From Ochrobactrum quorumnocens (GTDB lineage: Bacteria; Pseudomonadota; Alphaproteobacteria; Rhizobiales; Rhizobiaceae): DNA of 64,000 nt. Location: contig NZ_CP022603.1 in the NCBI RefSeq assembly GCF_002278035.1, forward strand, positions 372,001 through 436,000. Direction: 5' to 3'. The notes below the pieces were generated by a model, which had not been told where the DNA came from, made no database searches, and saw only the letters and a list, made by a program, of their open reading frames with translations. This document shows, piece by piece, positions 1 to 7,257 of the stretch; position 1 is the first letter of the stretch, and each line of letters opens with the position of its first letter. Both the position numbers and the translations under genes were made by a program.

Positions 1-583
1 TACGCGAATGAATAAGCCGATAAAGTCCGGCAAAGCACAGCACCATCAATACAACCGACACATAATAGAAAGCTGCACGCGGGTTCTGTAGCGTTGCGAA
101 ATCTGGCAAAATGGTCAGACCGAATATTGATATGCCACCGGGCATCGGGATGCTTACCATGCCTTTCGCACCATTGGTGATTGGTAGGGCCATCGCCAGC
201 AGACGCGCAACTTCTGTGAGCACCAGAGTGACCATGGCGAAGTAAACGCCGCGCAGTCGCAGGATCGGAATGCCAATAAGGATGCTGGCGAAGGCGCAGA
301 ACAGACCGGCCAATGGTAGTGTCAGCCAGAAAGAAACGCCGTATTTGACCATAAGAATGGCCGAGACATAGCCCCCCATCAGTGCATAGGCACCCTGACC
401 GATATTGATGCGGCCAATGTAGAAGGTAAGCCACACACCACCGCTGACGATAGATAACAGAGCTACCGAGGTCAGGGTATAATAGAGGTCGCTACGTCCG
501 GTCACTTCGATGAGCAGCGGAATGCCAATTAGCACGAGTGCGAGAAAGGCAACGACACCGAGAATTTTTGTTGTCTTTGTCAT
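1..583 (-). CDS. livM: Branched-chain amino-acid-type ABC transporter permease, LivM family (3' part cut by window)
   Basis: Integral-membrane permease of a LivHMGF-type importer that moves branched-chain amino acids or related small amides into the cytoplasm. The visible N-terminal part (about 194 residues) starts MTKTTKIL and has several hydrophobic segments and the LivM-type stretch FYIGRINIGQGAYALMGGY. The start is the ATG at 583, 11 bp after the stop of the livH-like gene, so the two are co-transcribed with the binding-protein gene further upstream. The ATPase genes would be expected beyond base 1. Substrate cannot be fixed from the sequence; urea or amide transporters of the same family are possible. 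Confidence 0.9.
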   Translation of the reverse strand, partial: MTKTTKILGVVAFLALVLIGIPLLIEVTGRSDLYYTLTSVALLSIVSGGVWLTFYIGRINIGQGAYALMGGYVSAILMVKYGVSFWLTLPLAGLFCAFASILIGIPILRLRGVYFAMVTLVLTEVARLLAMALPITNGAKGMVSIPMPGGISIFGLTILPDFATLQNPRAAFYYVSVVLMVLCFAGLYRLIHSR

Positions 584-594
584 GATTGCCCCCA

Positions 595-1461
595 TCAACC
601 CCAAGGTTTGCCCATAAGCCCATTCGGGCGAAGACTGAGGAAGACCATCAGTCCGGCAAAGATGACGAGATAGGTGATATCACCGTAAGGACGCAGCACG
701 GTGAGGCCGACCGACTCCAACATGCCAAGGATGAAGCCACCGGCAATTGCACCGCTGACGACACCTGCGCCACCAATCATCACCATCATGAAAGCCTTGA
801 TGGAAATTGCTCCACCAATGCCTGAATTAACACCGGTAATGGCGACCAACAGACCACCGACCAGGCCTGCCAGCATAGCCCCCATTGCGAAGCCGATCAT
901 GGAGTAACGGTCAACATTCACACCCATCAACTGCGCAGCTACGCGGTCTTGAGCGAGCGCGCGCATGGCGCGACCGGGTTTCGTGAATTGCATAAAGAGA
1001 ACGAAAGCTGCGATGAAGATGACGGCGAGCGCGCCGATCAACATGCGGTCATAAGGCATTATCAGCCAATCAGAAACGAAGACACCGTTTATGATTTTCG
1101 GTACGCCACGCTGCTTTTCGCCAAAGAGTAGAAGGATAATTGCATCAAGAAAGAACGCGACCGCCGCTGCAAGCAGCATCGTACTTTCATCTCGCAGACT
1201 TCGTTTAATAACGGGTCTGAACAACAGCTTCTCAATCAACGCGCCCACAATCATCAATGTGACTGCTGAAGCGAGCAATGCCACGACAAATGGTAATCCA
1301 AGCTGGCCATAGATCGTGTAAGTGACGAAGCCGCCGAGCACATACATCTGGCCGTGCGCGAAATTGAGGACGTTCATCAGAGCGAAGATCAGCGTCAAAC
1401 CTAACGCGATCAGTGCATATTGCGCACCAAGATACAGCCCATTGGCTATAATTTGTTCCAT
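595..1461 (-). CDS. livH: Branched-chain amino-acid-type ABC transporter permease, LivH family
   Basis: Second membrane permease of the importer, 288 residues, the usual LivH size. It begins MEQIIANGLYLGAQYALIA and has the family hallmark ALMNVLNFAHGQMYVLGGF near residue 25-45, followed by about seven more hydrophobic segments and a C-terminal region ending GLMGKPWG. The open frame runs 78 codons further upstream, but that part is rich in Arg and Ser, overlaps the binding-protein gene, and does not resemble the family. The ATG at 1461 is therefore used. It forms one unit with the livM-like gene downstream and the livK-like gene upstream. Confidence 0.92.
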   Translation of the reverse strand: MEQIIANGLYLGAQYALIALGLTLIFALMNVLNFAHGQMYVLGGFVTYTIYGQLGLPFVVALLASAVTLMIVGALIEKLLFRPVIKRSLRDESTMLLAAAVAFFLDAIILLLFGEKQRGVPKIINGVFVSDWLIMPYDRMLIGALAVIFIAAFVLFMQFTKPGRAMRALAQDRVAAQLMGVNVDRYSMIGFAMGAMLAGLVGGLLVAITGVNSGIGGAISIKAFMMVMIGGAGVVSGAIAGGFILGMLESVGLTVLRPYGDITYLVIFAGLMVFLSLRPNGLMGKPWG

Positions 1462-1530
1462 GAAGGCAGACTCCCCCTGCGGAGACAGGGCTACGCCAAA
1501 GCCTCCGTGACAGTTCTTTATGGTTGGGAG

Positions 1531-1564
1531 GCCTGATGCGGAATATATCGACACCGCATCAGGC
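1531..1564 (-). other. Strong hairpin between livK- and livH-like genes
   Basis: The 124-bp spacer between the binding-protein stop and the permease start holds a perfect 11-bp inverted repeat (GCCTGATGCGG / CCGCATCAGGC) with a 12-nt loop. There is no U-run directly after it on the minus strand, so it is more likely an RNA-stability or partial read-through element. Such elements make the binding protein more abundant than the permeases, a common arrangement in ABC importer operons. This role is inferred from position. Confidence 0.6.
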
Positions 1565-1585
1565 AATTGTTTTAAGCGCTGTCGT

Positions 1586-2785
1586 TTAGTCGACCTGCGC
1601 CACAAACAGCGTTTCGAACTTGCCGTCCTTGTATTCTGTAACAACCATAGGAATGCCGATCTGGCGCTTCTGACCAAATGACGTTGTGCCAACATAAGTC
1701 AGCTTCGCGTCATCACCCTTCACGAAAGGATTCTTTGCCGAGAAGGTATCCATGGTCTTCATGAATTCTTTGACATCATCGATTGCTGCCGGATTGGCTT
1801 TGATTGTTTCGATAATGTAATCGAGCGCATAAACCTTGGTGTTGGACTCGTCATTATACTCGCCATAGGCTTTGGTGTAGCGATCAACGAATTCCTTCAT
1901 GGTGTCAGACGCGATTTCTGGCGTAGAAGCACCTCCTACGGAAATGAAGCCATTCGCGAGCTCGCCCGCGCCTTCTTCAAGAACCTTGGCATCCTGTGCG
2001 GTTTCTGTTGAAATGAAGCCTTCGTAACCGAGTTCACGTGCAGCACGGATCAAAAGAGGCGCATTCCCGGGCGCAACGCCAGAAAGAACGAGAAGATCAG
2101 GCTTCTGCATGATAATTGGCGTCAGAACCGGCGTGAAGTCACGTGTGTCGTTCTGATAAGCGTCGCTGGTAGAGACCACTTCAAGGCCAAGAGCTTTGGC
2201 AGCCTCAATGCCGCTATCGCGCTGGCTCAGTGGATCAGATTCATTGGCGGCGACGAACGCAACGCTCTTAATGCCCTTATTGTCCTTGAGATATTTATAG
2301 ATCGCCGGACCTGACTGATAGTTAGCGATCATACCAAGAACGGCATTGGATGCTGGCGGCGTGTAAAGTTCTTTCGGGAATGAATAAGGGAAGTAAATAA
2401 TCCCTTTGGACTCGGCGACTGGACGAACAGCGGCTGCGCCGTCATCGACATTAGGTCCGACAACGTAATGTACGCCTTCCTGAGCCATTTTTTCCATGCC
2501 AGCGATGGCGCGTTTTGGATCTTTCTGATCATCGAATGTGACGATATTAATTTTGTAAGTATCGTCACCGATTTTCACACCACCGGACTCATTGAGCCAG
2601 TCGGCACGTACCTGCATCGAACGAACGTTGGAAGTACCCCATGATGCAGCCGGTCCACTCGTTACACCGACAAAGCCGATTTTGAGTTCTTTGTCTGCTG
2701 CTTGGGAGGCATTGGCGGACATGAGCGCAAAAAGTGACACGGCGCCCAGCGCCGCAGTTTTAATAACTGCGCGTCTGTTAAACAT
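1586..2785 (-). CDS. livK: Periplasmic amino-acid/amide-binding protein of ABC importer, LivK family
   Basis: Soluble periplasmic receptor (399 residues, typical for the family). It has an N-terminal signal peptide (RRAVIKTAALGAVSLFALMS, then ASQAADKE, cleavage probably after ASQA). The mature part starts KELKIGFVGVTSGPAASWG, the usual opening strand of periplasmic-binding-protein fold type I, and includes GMEKMAQEGVHYVVGPNVDD. It is the first gene of a minus-strand operon with livH- and livM-like permeases. The 5' region (2786-2870) is AT-rich and probably holds the promoter. The ligand is unknown; branched-chain amino acids, urea and amides all use this fold. Confidence 0.9.
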   Translation of the reverse strand: MFNRRAVIKTAALGAVSLFALMSANASQAADKELKIGFVGVTSGPAASWGTSNVRSMQVRADWLNESGGVKIGDDTYKINIVTFDDQKDPKRAIAGMEKMAQEGVHYVVGPNVDDGAAAVRPVAESKGIIYFPYSFPKELYTPPASNAVLGMIANYQSGPAIYKYLKDNKGIKSVAFVAANESDPLSQRDSGIEAAKALGLEVVSTSDAYQNDTRDFTPVLTPIIMQKPDLLVLSGVAPGNAPLLIRAARELGYEGFISTETAQDAKVLEEGAGELANGFISVGGASTPEIASDTMKEFVDRYTKAYGEYNDESNTKVYALDYIIETIKANPAAIDDVKEFMKTMDTFSAKNPFVKGDDAKLTYVGTTSFGQKRQIGIPMVVTEYKDGKFETLFVAQVD

Positions 2786-3055
2786 TTTTATTCCCCTTGT
2801 TTAAATCACCCCTCTCTCGTTTGATGGAGAAGAGCATGATGGATTGAACGCCACATATTAAAAATTGTCAACAATATTAATTATCATCATAAACAATATG
2901 GAAGTGGCGTGGTCACAATGCTTATTAGAAATGGATAAAATACTTCATTATAACGGCTTGTCCCTGATCATTCCTGTAAACGTCACATGCCCAATCAGGG
3001 GAATGATCTCATTCAATATTGAATCGTTGAAACCACTCTATCTATTTGTTTTAAC

Positions 3056-3102
3056 GTATTCGTCTTCCACGAAACCGCTTCGCACTTTTGGCTCAAATGA
3101 TT
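3056..3102. repeat. Short intergenic repeat, 'CCGCTTCGCACTTTTGG' type
   Basis: The 384-bp gap between the livK-like gene and the AI-2E gene has no convincing gene. Its right part contains CGAAACCGCTTCGCACTTTT, which resembles elements at 27136-27180 and 29230-29271 (shared core CCGCTKCGCACTTTTG, in either orientation). These are short dispersed intergenic palindrome-like repeats; no function is evident. Confidence 0.45.
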
Positions 3103-3169
3103 TAGGGTTTGTTGGATGCAAATTGAATTGCACTCACGTTTGATGCCAACTCCAGACTGAAGAGATCTC

Positions 3170-4237
3170 ATGTCCGTCCAGCGCGTAAGCTTCTACATTC
3201 TTCTGGCTCTGGTCACTATAGCCTTCGCATGGCTGCTTATTCCGTATTATTCCGCAGTGCTTTGGGGCGTCATCCTTGCGGTCATTTTCTACCCTGTTCA
3301 ACAATGGCTGCTGAGAGTTCTGAATGGCCGACGCAATGTTGCCGCGCTGTTATCGGTGTTGATGTGTATTTGTCTGGTGATCATTCCAACGCTTTTGATC
3401 TTTGGATCGCTGGTTCAGGAAGGCAACTCGCTCTATCAGCGGCTCAGTACGCGTGAGTTTGATCTCAATAGCTATATCACCAGCATATTAGGAGCGTTGC
3501 CTGACTCACTTGAAGAATGGATGGTTCGTTTTGAACTCGGCAGTTTTGCTGAATGGCGTTCGCGCATTTCATCCGCCATTTTGCAGGGCAGTCAGATCTT
3601 TGCTGGTCGGTTGGTGAGTTTTGGCCAGAACACGCTCCAGTTCTTCATAAGCTTCGGCATCATGATTTATCTGCTGTTTTTCCTGTTCCGCGATGGCGCT
3701 GAGCTGGGTGCCAAAATTCGCCAAACAATTCCTCTTAGCGAAGAATATACCGGCCAAATTCTGGAAAAGTTCACTGCGGTTATTCGCGCCACGGTTAAAG
3801 GCAACATCATCATTGCGCTTATTCAAGGAACACTTGGCGGCTTGACCTTCTGGTTTCTTGGCATCGAGGCGGCATTGCTTTGGGGCGTGATGATGACGAT
3901 TTTCTCACTGCTTCCGGTTGTCGGCGCTTCTCTCGTTTGGGGACCCGCCGCCATCTGGTTCATGGTCAACGGCATCTGGATAAAAGCAGCAGTTCTGATA
4001 TTCGTAGGCGTTTTCGTGATTGGCCTGATCGACAACTTCTTGCGCCCGCCGTTGGTTGGTAAAGGTACGCGCATGCCCGACTTTGTCGTGCTTATCTCGA
4101 CAATCGGCGGTATTTCGCTGGTGGGAATTAATGGCTTTGTCGTTGGCCCGATGATTGCTGCCATGTTTATCGCTGCCTGGTCTCTTCTCGCACAAGAACA
4201 GAAGACAGATGTCGCTCCGCAAAAGAAAGCTGATTGA
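3170..4237 (+). CDS. AI-2E family transporter (PerM/TqsA-like membrane protein)
   Basis: Inner-membrane protein of 355 residues with about eight hydrophobic segments. It opens with VSFYILLALVTIAFAWLLIPYYS and has the family features of the C-terminal half: LIQGTLGGLTFWFLGIEAA, a LLPVVGASLVWGP stretch near residue 250, and NFLRPPLVG near residue 290. Family members have been linked to autoinducer-2 export, ion/proton antiport or general efflux; the substrate here cannot be deduced. It stands alone, with no operon partner on either side. Confidence 0.9.
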   Translation: MSVQRVSFYILLALVTIAFAWLLIPYYSAVLWGVILAVIFYPVQQWLLRVLNGRRNVAALLSVLMCICLVIIPTLLIFGSLVQEGNSLYQRLSTREFDLNSYITSILGALPDSLEEWMVRFELGSFAEWRSRISSAILQGSQIFAGRLVSFGQNTLQFFISFGIMIYLLFFLFRDGAELGAKIRQTIPLSEEYTGQILEKFTAVIRATVKGNIIIALIQGTLGGLTFWFLGIEAALLWGVMMTIFSLLPVVGASLVWGPAAIWFMVNGIWIKAAVLIFVGVFVIGLIDNFLRPPLVGKGTRMPDFVVLISTIGGISLVGINGFVVGPMIAAMFIAAWSLLAQEQKTDVAPQKKAD

Positions 4238-4262
4238 AAAGACTCGGGAAGTGCACAGGGAT

Positions 4263-4312
4263 AAAGCGCCGTGTGTGCACTTGGGCGCTACACAAGCACG
4301 CTCCAAACGATT
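4263..4312. repeat. Intergenic palindromic repeat (copy 1, AGCGCCGTG...CACTTGGGCGC type)
   Basis: AGCGCC and GGCGCT bracket a short hairpin here. The core AGCGCCGTG..CACTTGGGCGC recurs between cydB and cydX (47582-47628), where the inverted repeat is better preserved. Two copies in unrelated places indicate a dispersed repeat element, not a gene-specific signal. Confidence 0.5.
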
Positions 4313-4359
4313 GAATCTACGCAGCGCGTAGGCATTTCACACATCTTCGGATGTGCTCT

Positions 4360-4484
4360 AAAAACAAGAAAGCCCGCTGCACTGGGAGGAGGAGTGTGCA
4401 ACGGGCTGATCTGTAAAGCGCGACTGGGAGGAGGAGTGCCGCGCTTCGCGTTCAGTTTCTGGGAGGAGGAGTGAAACTGAACAA
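4360..4484 (-). ncRNA. Small RNA of alpha-r14/NfeR1 type with three anti-Shine-Dalgarno hairpin loops
   Basis: On the minus strand three hairpins follow each other, at 4450-4482, 4416-4446 and 4372-4406. Stems are 9-11 bp with different sequences, but all three have the identical 13-nt loop ACUCCUCCUCCCA. Stem irregularities that would be A-C mismatches on the plus strand become G-U pairs on the minus strand, which sets the orientation. The last hairpin is followed by UUUCUUGUUUUU and acts as an intrinsic terminator. A sigma-70-like promoter (4489-4517) predicts a start near 4484, so the RNA is about 125 nt. Repeated CCUCCUCCC loops are the hallmark of the alpha-r14 family (S. meliloti NfeR1), trans-acting RNAs that pair with ribosome binding sites. 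Family assignment is from memory of this feature. Confidence 0.8.
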
Positions 4485-4488
4485 GCCC

Positions 4489-4517
4489 AAAATAGGAGCG
4501 AGGCCCGCCACTTACAA
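4489..4517 (-). promoter_or_regulatory. Predicted promoter of the alpha-r14-like small RNA
   Basis: Minus-strand TTGTAA (4512-4517) and TATTTT (4489-4494) are separated by exactly 17 bp, about 5 bp before the predicted RNA start. The match to the sigma-70 consensus is moderate, but the position relative to the first hairpin is right. Confidence 0.55.
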
Positions 4518-4558
4518 GAGGCGATGCTGCAAGGCAGTTATGCATTTATGAATAGCTC

Positions 4559-4651
4559 AAAAAAAGAGACCGCCCCGCAGCGATAAACGCGCTGGGGCGG
4601 CTCGATCCTCCTCCAAGTGGAGCCGACAATAACCGCAAGCGATCAAAAAGC
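4559..4651 (-). ncRNA. Candidate second small RNA carrying GGAGGAGG, with intrinsic terminator
   Basis: On the minus strand a GC-rich hairpin (CCGCCCC 4570-4576 pairing GGGGCGG 4594-4600, with extra inner pairs) is followed after four bases by seven Us (4565-4559), a good intrinsic terminator. Just upstream, CGGCUC (4625-4620) and GAGCCG (4603-4598) can form an alternative hairpin whose loop exposes GGAGGAGG. TATAAA at 4663-4658 is a candidate -10 box, giving a transcript of about 92 nt starting near 4651. No start codon follows GGAGGAGG at a usable distance, so it does not look like a ribosome binding site. The octamer is perfectly complementary to the loops of the neighbouring small RNA. 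Existence and function are inferences. Confidence 0.5.
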
Positions 4652-4675
4652 AACCCCTTTATATTCAGCTCTAAT

Positions 4676-4693
4676 TTTCAGAAATTACTGAAA
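4676..4693. promoter_or_regulatory. 18-bp operator-like palindrome, identical to the site before the GbsR-like gene
   Basis: TTTCAGAAATTACTGAAA, an inverted repeat with 6-bp arms TTTCAG/CTGAAA. Its reverse complement, with two flanking bases, is identical over 20 bp to 40724-40743, directly upstream of the GbsR/MarR-like regulator. Here it covers the -35 area of the predicted second small RNA on the minus strand. It lies about 240 bp upstream of the bhuA promoter, so the small RNA is the more likely target. Confidence 0.6.
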
Positions 4694-4930
4694 TTAATGT
4701 ACATTTAAGTGTTGATGCAAAATAGCTACCAAGCTTTAATTACAACGTCTTCATTCCCCAACTTACATAGTGTAATTATTTCACCGTTCTGCAAAAAATT
4801 ACACTATTTGACATCAGATATGACTTAACTCGGCAAACTTAACGCTGTATTCTTTAATCGATTAAAGCCACGCAATGCCTCACATTTCACAACCTGCGCG
4901 CACCCCTTATCCCCATTCATATAATTAAAG

Positions 4931-4959
4931 TTGACTCATAATATCAGGATTAATATAGC
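4931..4959 (+). promoter_or_regulatory. bhuA promoter with embedded iron-responsive (IRO) box
   Basis: TTGACT (4931-4936) and TATAGC (4954-4959) with a 17-bp spacer form a good sigma-70-type promoter. TGA-N9-TCA, the half-site pattern of the rhizobial RirA operator, lies at 4932-4946 and overlaps the -35 box and spacer. Repression of heme uptake by RirA in iron-replete cells is the simplest reading. The pattern alone is short, so this relies on the second box and on the similar site at 12700. Confidence 0.6.
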
Positions 4960-4965
4960 CTCCAA

Positions 4966-4986
4966 TTAATATGAGTATTTTTATCA
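4966..4986 (+). promoter_or_regulatory. Second IRO-like box at the bhuA transcription start
   Basis: TGA-N9-TCA at 4972-4986 sits within TTAATATGAGTATTT, a 15-mer that recurs exactly upstream of the siderophore receptor gene at 12694-12708, also with ATCA two bases later. The site covers the expected start of transcription, a good position for a repressor. Confidence 0.6.
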
Positions 4987-5026
4987 TCTTAGTGGCATGG
5001 CGGTGAAGGCCAATTCGGGGGTTGCA

Positions 5027-7141
5027 ATGAAAATGAAGTCGAGACTTGGCAGCTATCTGTTGGAAACAACAGTTTTAAGTGGAGCAATTGGTTTAAGTCT
5101 CCTGATTGCGATGCCCGCTTTTGGGCAGACTGCTCAGAATCAGAAGACAGCTGAGGAAAGACAGCAAGCTCAAAAGAAAGAGCAGGCACTTCAGCTCGAT
5201 ACAATCACCATTTCACCCAATATTCAGAACCAGGCCGCTATTGATGCGATGGCATCAACGAGTGTCATCACGCAGCAGCAGCTGGATCGCATTCAGGCAA
5301 CTACTGCCGCTGATATTTTCCGTTCGACACCAGGTGTCCATGCCTCTTTGAATGGTGATGATCCGGCGACATCCATCAATATTCGCGGCCTTCAGGAATA
5401 TGGCCGTGTCGCAGTAACGATTGACGGCGCACGTCAGGACTATTGGCGCGTCGGTCACGGCTCAGGTTCATTCTATATTGACCCGGAAATGCTCAAACAG
5501 GTAACGGTTATTCGCGGGCCTGTTTCCAATGCCTATGGTTCTGGGGGTATCGGCGGTCTTGTCGCCTTTGAAACCAAAGATGCCGGCGATTTCCTGCGCG
5601 ACGACGAAACCTGGGCGTTGAGCGAAAAGCTGCGTTACGAAAGTAACGGAAACGGTTGGATGACCAGCACGGTTGGCGCCTATCGCTTAAACCCAAATTT
5701 CGATGTCATTGGCAATATCAACTATCGTGATAGTGATGCCTATAAGAATGGCGATGGCGATGTTGTCCGCTGGACAGGAGAACGCGTCGTCAGCGGTCTG
5801 GGCAAAGTTACGATCCGCCCGGCCGATGGTCACGAAGTAAAACTCGGTTTCCAGCGCCAGAAATATAACGACATCATGACAGGCAGCAGCGGATCAACAT
5901 CCAGCACATTGTCGCGTTATAATGCCGAAACGATCGTCAGCACCTATACCGGCAACTACACCTATAAGCCTGACGATAATCCGTTTTGGGACCTGTCGGT
6001 TAATGCCTATTACAGCGACACCGACAATGATCAGTATCAGGTTTGGCCAAAGGCCAGTATCGGCAAGACGCGTTATTACGACGTTTCGACAGCCGGTTTC
6101 CGCGCCTATAACAGCTCGCGCTTTGAAACGACGACCATGAGCCATACGCTTACCTATGGCGTTGATTATTATAAGATGCGCGGAAAATCCGACACCGACA
6201 ACTTCGGCAACGGTGAACAGCAGGCTTATGGCGGTGTTATTCAATGGCAGGGCGATTATCAGAAGTGGCTCGAGCTGATCGGTGCTCTCCGTTACGATGG
6301 CTATCGTCTCGACGGCACGACCAAGGCCACCAATGTCCTGCCTTCGGAAGACGTCAGCGTTGATGGCAATCGCGTTTCTCCGCGTTTCAGCGTCGGTGTG
6401 ACACCGTGGGATGGCGTTCAGTTCTACGGCCTTTATTCGCAGGGTTATCGTGTTCCCCACATGCAAGATATGTTCAGGCAGAACGGAGCGCACGGTTCGG
6501 GATATGAACCGAACCTGCTCTTGAAGCCTGAAGTCGCAACCTCTTATGAATTCGGTGTCAATCTTCGCCAGGACGGCATTCTGGATGCAGGCGATCAGGT
6601 CCGCGCCAAGCTCAACTTCTTCCATACAGACGTCAAGAATTACATCAACACCGTCAAGACCGGCAACGTGACGACATCTGAGAATGTCGGCGATGCACGT
6701 CTGCGCGGGGTTGAGCTTGAAGGCACCTATGACAACTGGTGGGGCTACGTGAACCTCGCAGCTTCTTACACCGACGCGGAAATGAAGGATGGTGTCTACA
6801 AAGGCGAAAGCCTAAGCAACACACCGCTCAACAACCTTAGTGCAACGCTCGGCCTTAAGGCGTTTGACGAAAAGCTCGTCTACGGTGTCGAATATGAAAG
6901 TGTGGGCAAGGTCAATCGCGCGCTTACAACAGGCGGCGTCAAAGTCTATCCGCGCGTGGATCTCGTAAATGTCTTCGCCAACTGGCAGGTTACGGACAAT
7001 GTGAAGCTCGACTTCGGCGTCGATAACCTCTTCAACAAAGCCTATACCGATGCACAGACTGGCTGGGCTACCAGCACGGATATCGAACAGGCAAAGGGGC
7101 GTACCTTTATGGTCGCCATCACCGGTCGCATCGGCGGATAA
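5027..7141 (+). CDS. bhuA: TonB-dependent heme receptor, BhuA-like
   Basis: Outer-membrane receptor for heme uptake, about 704 residues. It has a signal peptide (ETTVLSGAIGLSLLIAMPAFG then QTAQ), a TonB-box-like LDTITISP, and a plug domain (STSVITQQQLDRIQATTAADI... and VTVIRGPVSNAYGSGGIGG). A 22-strand barrel follows and ends in the receptor C-terminus RTFMVAITGRIGG. The FRAP/NPNL region of heme receptors appears in altered form as MFRQNG...YEPNLLLKPE near residue 490. The ATG at 5027 follows GGGGG at a workable distance, while the upstream ATG at 4997 has no ribosome binding site. It is preceded by two IRO boxes and followed by other iron genes. No heme permease or ATPase genes lie beside it. 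Confidence 0.88.
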   Translation: MKMKSRLGSYLLETTVLSGAIGLSLLIAMPAFGQTAQNQKTAEERQQAQKKEQALQLDTITISPNIQNQAAIDAMASTSVITQQQLDRIQATTAADIFRSTPGVHASLNGDDPATSINIRGLQEYGRVAVTIDGARQDYWRVGHGSGSFYIDPEMLKQVTVIRGPVSNAYGSGGIGGLVAFETKDAGDFLRDDETWALSEKLRYESNGNGWMTSTVGAYRLNPNFDVIGNINYRDSDAYKNGDGDVVRWTGERVVSGLGKVTIRPADGHEVKLGFQRQKYNDIMTGSSGSTSSTLSRYNAETIVSTYTGNYTYKPDDNPFWDLSVNAYYSDTDNDQYQVWPKASIGKTRYYDVSTAGFRAYNSSRFETTTMSHTLTYGVDYYKMRGKSDTDNFGNGEQQAYGGVIQWQGDYQKWLELIGALRYDGYRLDGTTKATNVLPSEDVSVDGNRVSPRFSVGVTPWDGVQFYGLYSQGYRVPHMQDMFRQNGAHGSGYEPNLLLKPEVATSYEFGVNLRQDGILDAGDQVRAKLNFFHTDVKNYINTVKTGNVTTSENVGDARLRGVELEGTYDNWWGYVNLAASYTDAEMKDGVYKGESLSNTPLNNLSATLGLKAFDEKLVYGVEYESVGKVNRALTTGGVKVYPRVDLVNVFANWQVTDNVKLDFGVDNLFNKAYTDAQTGWATSTDIEQAKGRTFMVAITGRIGG

Positions 7142-7257
7142 CTTTGCAGCAGGCGAGGCGATTTGCCTCGCCCACCATTCCCTAACAAGCCTTAATCAAA
7201 ATGATAAACTTTTCCAGAATACTCATGTTTATGCTATGAGATTGTGGAAAGAAAAGA

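Noticed and set aside
2865..3143. 92-codon plus-strand frame in the gap before the AI-2E gene
   Set aside because: Composition is unlike a protein of this genome, no ribosome binding site, and it runs through a repeat element.
4370..4482. Three repeated CTGGGAGGAGGAGTG units considered as a CRISPR-like or direct-repeat array
   Set aside because: The units are loops of separate hairpins, with flanks that are complementary in each case; spacing and length do not fit CRISPR repeats.
4271..4545. Open frames on both strands across 4271-4545
   Set aside because: They overlap the three-hairpin RNA; the structured RNA explains the sequence better, and no start has a proper ribosome site.
5894..6625. 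243-codon frame antisense to bhuA
   Set aside because: Shadow of the receptor gene; the sense frame has clear TonB-receptor signatures.
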